Source: Deferribacteres bacterium (GTDB taxonomy: Bacteria; Nitrospirota; Thermodesulfovibrionia; UBA6902). From it: 12,667 bases of DNA. Positions 7,026 to 12,667 of this stretch are shown piece after piece (within the stretch, counting starts at the first letter, position 1; each line of letters opens with the position of its first letter). The stretch covers positions 1-12,667 of the forward strand of contig JAADFS010000308.1 in the NCBI GenBank assembly GCA_013152795.1. The letters run 5' to 3'. The notes under the pieces are model-generated. The model searched no databases, had not been told where the DNA came from, and saw only the letters and a program-made list of their open reading frames with translations. The position numbers and the translations under genes were made by a program.

Positions 7026-7100
7026 GTTGCATAAAACATCGCCTGCGGGCAGGGGAGGCCGGCGGTTTTACGGCAGACTCCCTTGCCGCGTTTATGCAAC
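7026..7100. repeat. Copy 3 of the dispersed repeat, with perfect terminal inverted repeats
   Basis: A 75-bp element bounded by GTTGCATAAA (7026-7035) and TTTATGCAAC (7091-7100), a perfect 10-bp inverted pair. The interior starts ACATCGCCTGCGGGCAGG, a CCTGC/GCAGG hairpin, and continues GC-rich. It is the most complete copy and looks like a REP- or MITE-type element. It fills the gap between the PIN gene and hemH. On the minus strand the small hairpin is followed by ATGTTTTAT, so it may also serve as a weak terminator. Confidence 0.75.
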
Positions 7101-7119
7101 ATTAAGGGTTATACGGGCC

Positions 7120-7611
7120 TTATTCTCCGGTTTTAAGGAGAATTTTGTTGAATAACTCAGGGGTTATTCCAAATCCGAGCTTTACGGCGGCCTCGAGATA
7201 CGGCTTGATTTTTGGAATGATATCCATCTGTTTAAGGTCTATTAAAAATCCTATGGTGCCCGTGACGCTGAGCTTCATTGAGCCTGCCACTCTTCTTGCC
7301 TTATTGTCGTCAAGTAATATTGCATCTGCTGAAACCTCCGATGCAAGGACAATGGCTTCCGCCTCGCCATTGCAGAAGGTTTCGGAAAGGGCGGATAGTG
7401 CAAGAGGACTATTGACACGCTCCTGCAGCATCCAGCCCTTTTTTACAGCCTTTAATATATTGGAAGCACCCGCCCCTCTTTTTCCGTTGACAACAACCTC
7501 CTCAAATACGGCCTCCGGAATGATAATCTTTTTATACAGCAAAGGCAGGCGCTGGAAGAGTTTGAGTCTGGAGATGTTTATAAGGGGAGCTGCACTGGAG
7601 ACGATGATCAC
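7120..7611 (-). CDS. PIN-domain protein of the DUF3368 type (VapC-like), first catalytic Asp replaced
   Basis: A 163-residue protein of the PIN nuclease superfamily, subgroup DUF3368, which commonly pairs with UPF0175 proteins. Recognisable parts are the N-terminal strand IIVSSAAPLINISRLKLF, the IIPEAVFEEVVV segment (30-41), the GEAEAIVLA helix (82-90), the AILLDDNKARRVA strand-helix (97-109) and the GTIGFLIDLK motif (118-127). Relatives usually begin V-S-D-T-S-P-L-I; here it is V-S-S-A-A-P-L-I, so the first metal-binding Asp is Ser6, although the later acids (Glu82, Glu84, Asp101, Asp102) remain. Nuclease activity may be weak or lost. The start is a GTG at 7609-7611 that overlaps the TGA of the upstream gene by four bases (GTGA), the usual sign of translational coupling. 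Toxin activity is inferred from the family. Confidence 0.85.
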   Translation of the reverse strand: MIIVSSAAPLINISRLKLFQRLPLLYKKIIIPEAVFEEVVVNGKRGAGASNILKAVKKGWMLQERVNSPLALSALSETFCNGEAEAIVLASEVSADAILLDDNKARRVAGSMKLSVTGTIGFLIDLKQMDIIPKIKPYLEAAVKLGFGITPELFNKILLKTGE

Positions 7612-7883
7612 TTTTTACCCCTTTTCCTTTTCAGGCTGCGGAGTGTTTTGAGATCCATTGAGAGGTCCTCGGGTGTATACTCTGCCTGCGGCACCTTTAC
7701 AGAGTCCAGAAGGTCCATAAAACCGGCGAGGCTCATGTCTGCAAGGCTCGCCGCCTTTCCAGCCGATACAAGTTTTTTCTGGAAGAGGAAAAGGGCGACG
7801 GCTTCCCTGACTACGCTTCCCGGATCAGCAAGCCGGAGGTTTTTCATGCTTCTAAGAAGAGCAGGATCGAGTTCGAGTTCCAT
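7608..7883 (-). CDS. UPF0175-family protein, probable antitoxin partner of the PIN protein
   Basis: A 91-residue basic protein. The core REAVALFLFQKKLVSAGKAA (26-45) plus SLADMSLAGFMDLLDS (46-61) and the following YTPEDLSMDL matches UPF0175, a small helical family found beside DUF3368 PIN proteins and thought to act as the antitoxin/DNA-binding half. The C-terminus is a run of Lys and Arg. The gene lies directly before the PIN gene with a 4-nt overlap. The ATG at 7881-7883 has no clear ribosome site. A half copy of the dispersed repeat lies just upstream. Function is inferred from family and context. Confidence 0.8.
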   Translation of the reverse strand: MELELDPALLRSMKNLRLADPGSVVREAVALFLFQKKLVSAGKAASLADMSLAGFMDLLDSVKVPQAEYTPEDLSMDLKTLRSLKRKRGKK

Positions 7884-7901
7884 ACTAAATAATAGTAAGA
7901 G

Positions 7902-7926
7902 TGCCCGCGTTTATGCAACATTAAGG
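7902..7926. repeat. Copy 4 of the dispersed repeat (right half only)
   Basis: Carries TTTATGCAAC at 7910-7919, preceded by CCGCG and followed by ATTAAGG exactly as in copy 3. The left end and GC-rich core are missing. It lies between the stop of the peptidoglycan-binding protein (7931) and the UPF0175 start (7883). Confidence 0.6.
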
Positions 7927-7930
7927 TTGA

Positions 7931-8890
7931 CTAACATTCTGCAAGCCTTATGCCAAACTGTCTTTCAATATCATAATTAATGCCGTGGACAACGCCCTTG
8001 CCATCTGCACAGCATAGCTTCCTTGCCCGTACATCCTCTACCCAGCGCCTGTTTGCCGCCTCTGCGCGTCTGTTTGCCACTATCCTCATCTTCCGGATTT
8101 CTAATTGCCTTTTTGACAGCCCCTCGGGCAGATTCTCAATATCCTCCAGTATCCGGGCCTTCACGCGCCTCTGGATGCTACCATTCTGTACCTTGATGTC
8201 AAACATCAGGGCGACGGCACGTTCGGACCACAGTCCGTACTCCAGGCACAATCTTATTGCAGACTGGTATAACCTGCCTGCATGCCTGACCTGAATCTTT
8301 TGAAATTCGCCTGTCCTTCCAAGAGACTTGAACATCCCCCTCCATGGTTCATAGATATAATGCCTCACAGGATGCTGGATTGACCTTGCAAACGCCATCA
8401 GGCCGTGTTTATCAGAATTCAATGCCCTGAGTAATACATTATAGTTTGTGTGGAAGATATCTTTCATGACCTCAGGGTGTTCATTAATCATATCCATGAG
8501 TAGGGGCTGCAGCGAATTCTGCCCGAAATTCCACTGAAGTACTCCGAAACTTATCCCCTGGCCGTCAAAGTCGCCACTTAAGCCTGCAAAACATTCAGGG
8601 ATGCCCCTGCCGGTCTCAAATGAGGCCGTAAGGGCAAGACATTTATAATCAAGGGGTTTATCTACAATGGAAGGTTCAGATATCTCCTGTTTGAACAAAG
8701 CCTTCCATGTTACCGGCCCGACAATCCCATCGGCTTTGAGTCCATGGGCTTTCTGGAATCTCTTGACTGCGCTCTCCGTACCTCCGCCGAAATCGCCGTC
8801 AATGGGTCCCTTGTAAAGACCCTCGCTTCTGAGTCTCTTCTGAATCTTTTTTACCTCAGCGCCTTTTGAACCCATCTTATAAATCGCCAT
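7931..8890 (-). CDS. Peptidoglycan-binding protein with C-terminal lysozyme/chitosanase-like region
   Basis: A 319-residue protein without a signal peptide or membrane segment. Residues 7-66 form a classic PG_binding_1 domain (KGAEVKKIQKRL, DGDFGGGTESAVKRFQKAHG, DGIVGPVTWKAL). After a short linker, residues about 82-240 contain LTASFETG (Glu92), GDFDGQGISFGVLQWNFG (106-123) and later LMFDIKVQNGSI. The Glu plus the Asp-rich FDGQGxSFG segment resembles the active site of lysozyme-fold hydrolases such as GH46 chitosanases, so Glu92 with Asp107 or Asp109 are candidate catalytic residues. The last 70 residues are rich in Arg and Lys. The ATG has a very good GGAGGG site 7 bases upstream. It lies 275 bases past the first DUF4157 gene on the same strand. 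Export by a contractile injection or phage-like system would explain the absent signal peptide, but that is inference. Confidence 0.82.
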   Translation of the reverse strand: MAIYKMGSKGAEVKKIQKRLRSEGLYKGPIDGDFGGGTESAVKRFQKAHGLKADGIVGPVTWKALFKQEISEPSIVDKPLDYKCLALTASFETGRGIPECFAGLSGDFDGQGISFGVLQWNFGQNSLQPLLMDMINEHPEVMKDIFHTNYNVLLRALNSDKHGLMAFARSIQHPVRHYIYEPWRGMFKSLGRTGEFQKIQVRHAGRLYQSAIRLCLEYGLWSERAVALMFDIKVQNGSIQRRVKARILEDIENLPEGLSKRQLEIRKMRIVANRRAEAANRRWVEDVRARKLCCADGKGVVHGINYDIERQFGIRLAEC

Positions 8891-8925
8891 GATATGCCCT
8901 CCATATAATTGTCAATAACCTCACT

Positions 8926-8990
8926 GCGGCATAAAAATAGCGCCGACGGGCGGGATGGCCTGCCGGGAAAGCTTTACCGCGATACCGTTA
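8926..8990. repeat. Copy 5 of the dispersed repeat
   Basis: Left end GCGGCATAAAAATAGCGCCG (8926-8945), then CGGGCGGGATGGCCTGCCGG and GAAAGCTTTACCGCG. The left end matches copies 3 and 6 and the GGGCGGGA...CCTGCCGG...AAGCTTTA block matches copy 2. No TTTATGCAAC end is present. On the minus strand the GC block is followed by CTATTTTTAT, terminator-like, just before the peptidoglycan-binding gene. Confidence 0.6.
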
Positions 8991-9027
8991 GTGAATATCC
9001 TGCACAGCATATCAACTGCCCGTGGGT

Positions 9028-9075
9028 CGTGTTCGTTGTCCGTGAGCGTACAAGACAAAGACAGAAACGGACACG
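9028..9075. repeat. Inverted repeat in the 8891-9165 intergenic region
   Basis: CGTGTTCGTT (9028-9037) can pair with AACGGACACG (9066-9075) over 10 positions with one G-T wobble, with a 28-base loop. Neither strand has a T tract after it. Together with the repeat at 8926 and the small frame at 9087 this is all I see in the gap. Confidence 0.3.
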
Positions 9076-9086
9076 GTTAACCATCA

Positions 9087-9191
9087 CTAAAGACGGCCTT
9101 TCTTCAGTTGCCTCTTGCAATGAGGACACATTTCCAATATCCCATCACTGTTATATTTAACGGTCTCATAAATGGAGCAAATTATCCACAT
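9087..9191 (-). CDS. Possible small ORF or gene remnant with a CPHC motif
   Basis: A 34-codon frame (ATG at 9189-9191) overlaps the end of the first DUF4157 gene by 26 bases in another frame. Its second half reads NSDGILEMCPHCKRQLKKG, which looks like the end of a zinc-ribbon-like protein. There is no ribosome site. It may be a chance frame, a true small protein, or the tail of a degraded gene. I do not recognise a family. Confidence 0.22.
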   Translation of the reverse strand: MWIICSIYETVKYNSDGILEMCPHCKRQLKKGRL

Positions 9192-10695
9192 CTTTTAATT
9201 CAAATCTTAATGGGGAGACTTCTTCCTCGATTTCTTCCCATATTTCAAATTCCTTACGAGATAGTATTAAAAGTGGGACATTTGGTTTTCCCACTGCTTT
9301 TTCAAGAAAAACTATATTAGCTTGAACCCAAAGGGCCATTGGGGTACCCGGCTTCAATTCATCTCCAGGTTTTTTGGAATCTAAATGTTCTGCCCATGAA
9401 TCTATATCTTCAGATTGATAGGCATTGGTAAGTATTTCAGGTCTTAAACGAATATTTTCTCCTTTCCAGCCACTATCATGCGGTTTTTCTGCTTCATCAG
9501 CAAAAGCGGACATTATTGCACCAATATATTCAATTGAGCCTGAAGGAGTCTTGAGAATCTCTTTGCGTTTTTTTTCGGTTAAATGTGGAAGATAGCCTGA
9601 CTCCTCAACTTGTTCTGCAACCGTTTTTTTCGGTCCGAAAAAAGGGCCATACCAATCCCAGTAATGAACTTTACCTAGACCTACAGCCCGTAAGCTTAAA
9701 GGCGTTACATTCTCCAGGGCCTCCCACGCAATAGCTCCGGCGATAGCGCGACGGTCAACACGAAATTTTGTCTCGGCATCGATAATTTCATTTTTATATG
9801 TTTTAAGCCATAAATATACCCGTGCTTGCGGTAGTGGCATGTTGAGTTTCTTTAATTCTTCCTCAGATGGATATGGAGCATCTGCAAGTTCAAAAGAGAT
9901 TTCTTGTTTATATTTATACTTTATAATAGTCCATTCGGTTAAAGCCCCAAACGGATACGAATTTATCTGTGAAGCTAAAGTACCATATTTCTGCTGCACC
10001 ACATGAGTCAGCTCATGAGCCAGAAGTCTCCTGCCTGATGCTGTCCCAGGACTATATCTTCCCGCTCCAAAATATATGTCCTTTCCATATGTAAATGCCT
10101 GTGCATTCAACTGCCTGTTCATCTGTACTGCATTGCTGTCCGTATGCACCCTCACACTACTGAAGTCAGCTCCGAACCTCCTCTCCATGAAACCCTTGTC
10201 AGTCTCCGGCAGGGGCTGACCACTGCCCCGGAGAGTGTTGAGCCGGGTCTGCAGGTCTACAGTGGGGGTGCTGCCGGAGACATCTTTTGCTTGGACGCGT
10301 TCCTCTTTCTCCACGTCTGTCTGTCTCTGTACCAGAGGGGTTATCTGAAGGGACAGGGGCTTTGCCTGTACAGACTCCCCTTCCCTGCACGAGGGACTAC
10401 TCCCTGCTCATGTGGGCTGAATCGCAGGCTCAGGCATGCTCATTACCTGCTCCGCCACCCTGTTTGCTTCCTGCTCATAAATATCCCCGGGCCTGCCTAT
10501 TCTGGGCTTTGCCAGGATAATCCCTGATTTAAACATCCCCTGCACTGCCTGATTGCCAAGGGTTCCCTGAAGGTGAAGGATGTGGTCAATGGGTGAACTT
10601 AGAGGTTGAGAGAAGTCAGTCTTTCGTATTCGAGATATCGAATTCTCTCTTTTTGACTCAGGTGTTTTTGCTGTTATTTTTGCTCTTGCGAGCAT
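9166..10695 (-). CDS. DUF4157 protein with lysozyme-like C-terminal module, interrupted by an in-frame TGA
   Basis: One continuous frame of 509 codons with a TGA at codon 96 (10408-10410). Before it is the usual lead of these proteins (HLQGTLGNQAVQGMF, GRPGDIYEQEANRVAEQVM). Beyond it the frame continues through a Gln/Glu-rich linker into the DUF4157 domain with the zinc-protease signature HELTHVVQQ (His227, Glu228, His231). From residue 236 a different, AT-richer module follows, including RRAIAGAIAWEALEN (Glu325) and ILTNAYQSEDID, which recall transglycosylase/lysozyme folds. The ATG at 10693-10695 has AAGGA 6 bases upstream. A start after the TGA is possible only at a GTG (10312-10314) with no ribosome site. 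DUF4157 proteins are often linked to extracellular contractile injection systems. Options are readthrough (for example selenocysteine) or a pseudogene; the second copy shares the TGA. Confidence 0.8.
10382..10410 (-). promoter_or_regulatory. SECIS-like hairpin just 3' of the in-frame TGA, first copy
   Basis: Minus-strand TCCCT-CGTGC-AGGGA (10382-10396) forms a 5-bp stem whose loop holds GU, 18-19 bases after the TGA at 10408-10410. Bacterial SECIS elements are hairpins close behind the UGA with a GU-containing apical loop at about this distance. The stem is short, and a competing hairpin GGGA-GTAG-TCCC (10393-10404) exists, so this is suggestive only. Confidence 0.3.
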
Positions 10696-10756
10696 TTAAT
10701 TTCCTTTTAAGTTTGAAATGCCTAAAAAGCTTTGGTTTTCTCTTTTTCAATCAAGT

Positions 10757-10773
10757 GGCAACGGGCTGTTGCC
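10757..10773. repeat. Short hairpin between the IS relic and the first DUF4157 gene
   Basis: GGCAAC (10757-10762) and GTTGCC (10768-10773) form a 6-bp stem with a GGGCT loop. No T tract follows on either strand. It may be part of the degraded IS. The rest of 10696-10816 shows no gene; the SD of the DUF4157 start lies at its left edge. Confidence 0.35.
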
Positions 10774-10816
10774 CACACTGATTTCAGACTCTTTTATCCC
10801 TATATCTATCCGTAGT

Positions 10817-10965
10817 TCACTGGGCAATATGATGACCTGCTCCCAATGCATTCAGAAATACTGCGTCATCCCATCTTAATCTCTATATCTTCCAGCAGCC
10901 CCCCTACCAAATATATTATAGGCTATGTTCAATACATGATCCGAGTCATGATAAGGTATATGCAT
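10817..10965 (-). pseudogene. IS1380-family transposase remnant
   Basis: Three short stretches in three successive minus-strand frames fit the N-terminal part of IS1380-type transposases: IPYHDSDHVLNIAYNIF (from 10965 leftwards), then LLEDIEIK, then DDAVFLNALGAGHHIAQ ending at a TGA (10817-10819). Intact relatives read approximately SDHVLNIAYNxxxGGxxLEDIE followed by NDExxLxALGA. At least two frameshifts and the lack of the catalytic C-terminal part show it is dead. It sits in the 298-base gap between the two DUF4157 genes, so an IS may have taken part in their duplication. The family call rests on recalled motifs. Confidence 0.65.
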
Positions 10966-10993
10966 CTTTAATAATTTCAGATTTCTATCACTC

Positions 10994-12199
10994 TCATATT
11001 CCAAACACATCAGCGATCCACAGTCCGGGCTTAGGTCCTAAAATATCAAAAAGTACGTCTCCAAGACCATACCCCCCTGATAAATACTCACCAGTTGCAG
11101 TAGCCAGACAACCAATGCAAGCACCTAAATAAAAGGAAGCCGTAAGACCACCAACGGCTATTAATTTTTCGCTAAGAACACCCGCCCCAATCAGTTCTCC
11201 AATTGTAACTGAGGTGCCGAATTTAGTAACAGCAGCATTTATAGCGGAGATAGTCGCTGTTGCAGTAGTAATTGTTGAGAATAGACTGCTGGGTGTTGGC
11301 AAACCCAAAGAATCCATACATGATTTAAAATAATCAAAGAAACCTTTACCACCACGTTTATGCTGGATAATAATAGGACTTTTAAGTGAGATATCTGGAC
11401 GAGTTGCGAATTGGCTATGCTTAGTAACTCGATTTGCAATACCGACTTGCCTTCCTTGCTGCACCACATGCGTCAACTCATGAGCCAGAAGTCTCCTGCC
11501 TGATGATGTACCAGGACTGTATCTCCCCGCTCCGAAATATATATCCCTTCCATGCGTAAATGCCTGGGCATTCAACTGCCTGTTCATCTGTACTGCATTG
11601 CTGTCCGTATGCACCCTCACACCGCTGAAATCAGCTCCGAACCTCCTCTCCATGAAACTCCTGTCAGTATCAGGCAGGGGCTGGCCACTGCCCCGGAGAC
11701 TGTTGAGCCGGGTCTGCAGGTCCACAGTGGGGGCGCTGCCGGAGAGAGCTTTTACCTGGACAGGTTCCTCATCCTCTTCTTCCACATCCGTCTGCCTTTG
11801 AACCGGAGGGAATGTCTTTGTCTGGAGTTCTTCTTCGTCCTCTTCTGCCTGCCTCTGTACCAGAGGGGTTATCTGAAGGGACAGGGGTTTTGCCTGTACA
11901 GACTCCTCTTCCCTGCACGAGGGACTACTCCCTGCTCATGTGGGCTGAATAGCCGGCTCAGGCATGCTCATCACCTGCTCCGCCACCCTGTCTGCCTCCT
12001 GCTCATAAATATCCCCGGACCTGCCGATCTTTAATTTCGGCTGAATGACGCCGGAGGCAAACAGCCTCTGTACCGCCCTGTTGCCAAGGGTTTGATGTAG
12101 GTGCAGGATATGGGCAGGGTTTGAATCAGCCCTTTTTATTTTGGGAGATGAAACCTTTTCTCTACTCTGAGGTTTTCTGCTGATTGCTCTTTCAATCAT
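10994..12199 (-). CDS. DUF4157 protein with hydrophobic glycine-rich C-terminal module, interrupted by an in-frame TGA
   Basis: A 401-codon frame with TGA at codon 88 (11936-11938), at exactly the same place (after MPEPAIQPT) as in the neighbouring paralogue. The lead HLHQTLGNRAVQRLFASGV and GDIYEQEADRVAEQVM precede it; DUF4157 with HELTHVVQQ (His240, Glu241, His244) follows. Compared with the paralogue, the linker has an extra acidic, Gln-rich repeat of about 20 residues. After HVVQQ (junction near 11456) similarity stops: residues about 250-401 are a separate, AT-richer module with a Thr/Ala-rich stretch and a hydrophobic glycine-rich segment (GELIGAGVLSEKLIAVGG, then ASFYLGACIGCLATATG), which could insert in membranes. 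The ATG at 12197-12199 has a near-perfect GAGGTGAT site. Function of the C-terminal part is unknown; a toxin role is inferred from the modular layout. Confidence 0.78.
11910..11938 (-). promoter_or_regulatory. SECIS-like hairpin just 3' of the in-frame TGA, second copy
   Basis: Identical to the first copy: TCCCT-CGTGC-AGGGA at 11910-11924 behind the TGA at 11936-11938. The two genes are identical for 43 bases across the TGA and hairpin, while the DUF4157 part differs at roughly 8 percent of sites by eye. This may reflect constraint on the element or only recent gene conversion. Confidence 0.3.
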
Positions 12200-12240
12200 T
12201 TTATCACCTCACGATAGAACTGTTTTTACTAAACCTTACA

Positions 12241-12300
12241 GTGGAATAAAAATATCGCCTGCGGGCAGGTCCTCCTGCCTGTTTATGCAACATTCAAGGT
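12241..12300. repeat. Copy 6 of the dispersed repeat
   Basis: GTGGAATAAA (12241-12250, 8 of 10 matches to the left end of copy 3), then AATATCGCCTGCGGGCAGG, a short middle, and TTTATGCAAC (12282-12291) followed by ATTCAAGG. The interior GGCAGG/CCTGCC forms a hairpin. On the minus strand it is followed by ATATTTTTATT, terminator-like, and it lies 3 bases past the stop of the partial gene at 12304. It is 51 bp between ends, against 75 in copy 3. Confidence 0.7.
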
Positions 12301-12303
12301 AAA

Positions 12304-12667
12304 TTACCCTGTTGTTACTATTTTGAACTTCCTGTTAAGCCCCGTACCGCTGACTTTAATGTTGCCTGTCTCAATTAGTTTCTCTATCTCCTCTGAAATC
12401 TCCTCAGATCTCAATCCAGTTTCCTTTATCAATGTCTTCATCGTAATACCCGGATTCAGTGCTATCTTTGATATTAGATATCCAGAATCAACTCCTGGCT
12501 TTTCAATCTCAAGTGGCTCTAATTCTGTTGTTGCCCCTATTGCCCACCATCTTACCCTCAATATGTCATAGGTCCTTTGCGTCATTACTGAGACTGTAAA
12601 CCGATTGGTTCCCCTGTTAAAGCCTGACCTCAATACTATGCCTGCTAAATCTCCTTGAGAAATGATC
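12304..12667 (-). CDS. Unrecognised protein with C-terminal winged-helix-like segment, 5' end cut by window edge
   Basis: The frame is open from the window edge to a TAA at 12304-12306, giving 121 codons; a TTG at 12631-12633 is a possible but unconvincing start, so the gene probably begins outside. The first part reads QGDLAGIVLRSGFNRGTNRF and then QRTYDILRVRWWAIGATTE, and is not a family I recognise. The last 55 residues (PGITMKTLIKETGLRSEEIS, EEIEKLIETGNIKV, then a beta hairpin) look like a winged helix, a DNA-binding or protein-binding fold. It is on the same strand as the two DUF4157 genes and upstream of them; repeat copy 6 separates them. A role with the DUF4157 proteins is possible only by context. 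Confidence 0.55.
   Translation of the reverse strand, partial: IISQGDLAGIVLRSGFNRGTNRFTVSVMTQRTYDILRVRWWAIGATTELEPLEIEKPGVDSGYLISKIALNPGITMKTLIKETGLRSEEISEEIEKLIETGNIKVSGTGLNRKFKIVTTG

Noticed and set aside
8909..8914. TTGACA on the minus strand just before the peptidoglycan-binding gene
   Set aside because: Only about 20 bases from the ATG, so a -10 would fall inside the start region; no usable -10 seen.
9166..10314. Separate 382-residue DUF4157 gene starting at GTG 10314, and the same for 10994-11785
   Set aside because: The GTGs have no ribosome site and lie inside a linker; the upstream 95- and 87-codon frames are in the same phase and hold the conserved lead of this family, so each pair is treated as one gene with an internal TGA.
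11552..12034. 160-codon plus-strand frame
   Set aside because: Antisense to the second DUF4157 gene; a similar shadow exists opposite the first because the two are paralogues.
4132..12300. CRISPR array
   Set aside because: The repeats are far apart, degenerate, of different lengths and separated by genes, not regularly spaced.
1..12667. TGA reassigned throughout the genome (for example to Trp or Gly)
   Set aside because: TGA ends several intact genes at normal lengths here (phosphohexomutase, repressor, UPF0175, both DUF4157 genes).

Overview
This window looks like a bacterial chromosome of moderate GC content. It combines ordinary housekeeping genes (S-adenosylmethionine synthetase, a phosphohexomutase, ferrochelatase) with an accessory segment that carries two DUF4157 proteins, an IS relic, a toxin-antitoxin-like pair and a dispersed short repeat. 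There is no rRNA or tRNA to fix the taxonomy. The gene mix would suit an environmental Nitrospirota or a deltaproteobacterial lineage, but that is only an impression.

Left part (1-4781, all minus strand). In transcription order these are an S24/LexA-like repressor, a phosphoglucomutase/phosphomannomutase-family enzyme with its own extended -10 promoter, a soluble GAF-type histidine kinase, and metK behind a near-consensus promoter. The repressor has lost both the Ala-Gly cleavage dipeptide and the catalytic Lys of its family. Divergent from it (4798-5140, plus strand) is a good promoter with a small dyad on its -35, a 300-nt stretch rich in potential stems, and a terminator-like hairpin. I read this as a candidate small RNA or long leader. 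A single-domain response regulator and a tiny NifU-like protein follow on the plus strand.

Middle (5917-8990, minus strand). hemH, a DUF3368-type PIN protein whose first catalytic Asp is Ser, its UPF0175 partner (4-nt overlap), and a peptidoglycan-binding/lysozyme-like protein lie in a row. A short repeat family (six sites in the window; the best copy has perfect 10-bp terminal inverted repeats) sits at or just past the 3' ends of most minus-strand genes. The hemH stop codon falls inside a repeat end.

Right part (9166-12667, minus strand). Two tandem paralogues share a DUF4157 N-terminal module (with HELTH) and have unrelated, more AT-rich C-terminal modules, separated by an IS1380-family transposase relic. 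Both are interrupted by an in-frame TGA at the same position. The frame stays open for hundreds of codons beyond it, the two copies differ mainly at silent sites downstream, and a short hairpin with GU in its loop starts just 3' of the TGA. This raises selenocysteine insertion or another form of readthrough as an alternative to a shared nonsense mutation, and is the most interesting signal here. A partial gene ending in a winged-helix-like segment closes the window.

Working model: the DUF4157 proteins and the peptidoglycan-binding protein are probably an effector-type set of the kind often linked to extracellular contractile injection systems. No structural genes of such a system are visible in this window.
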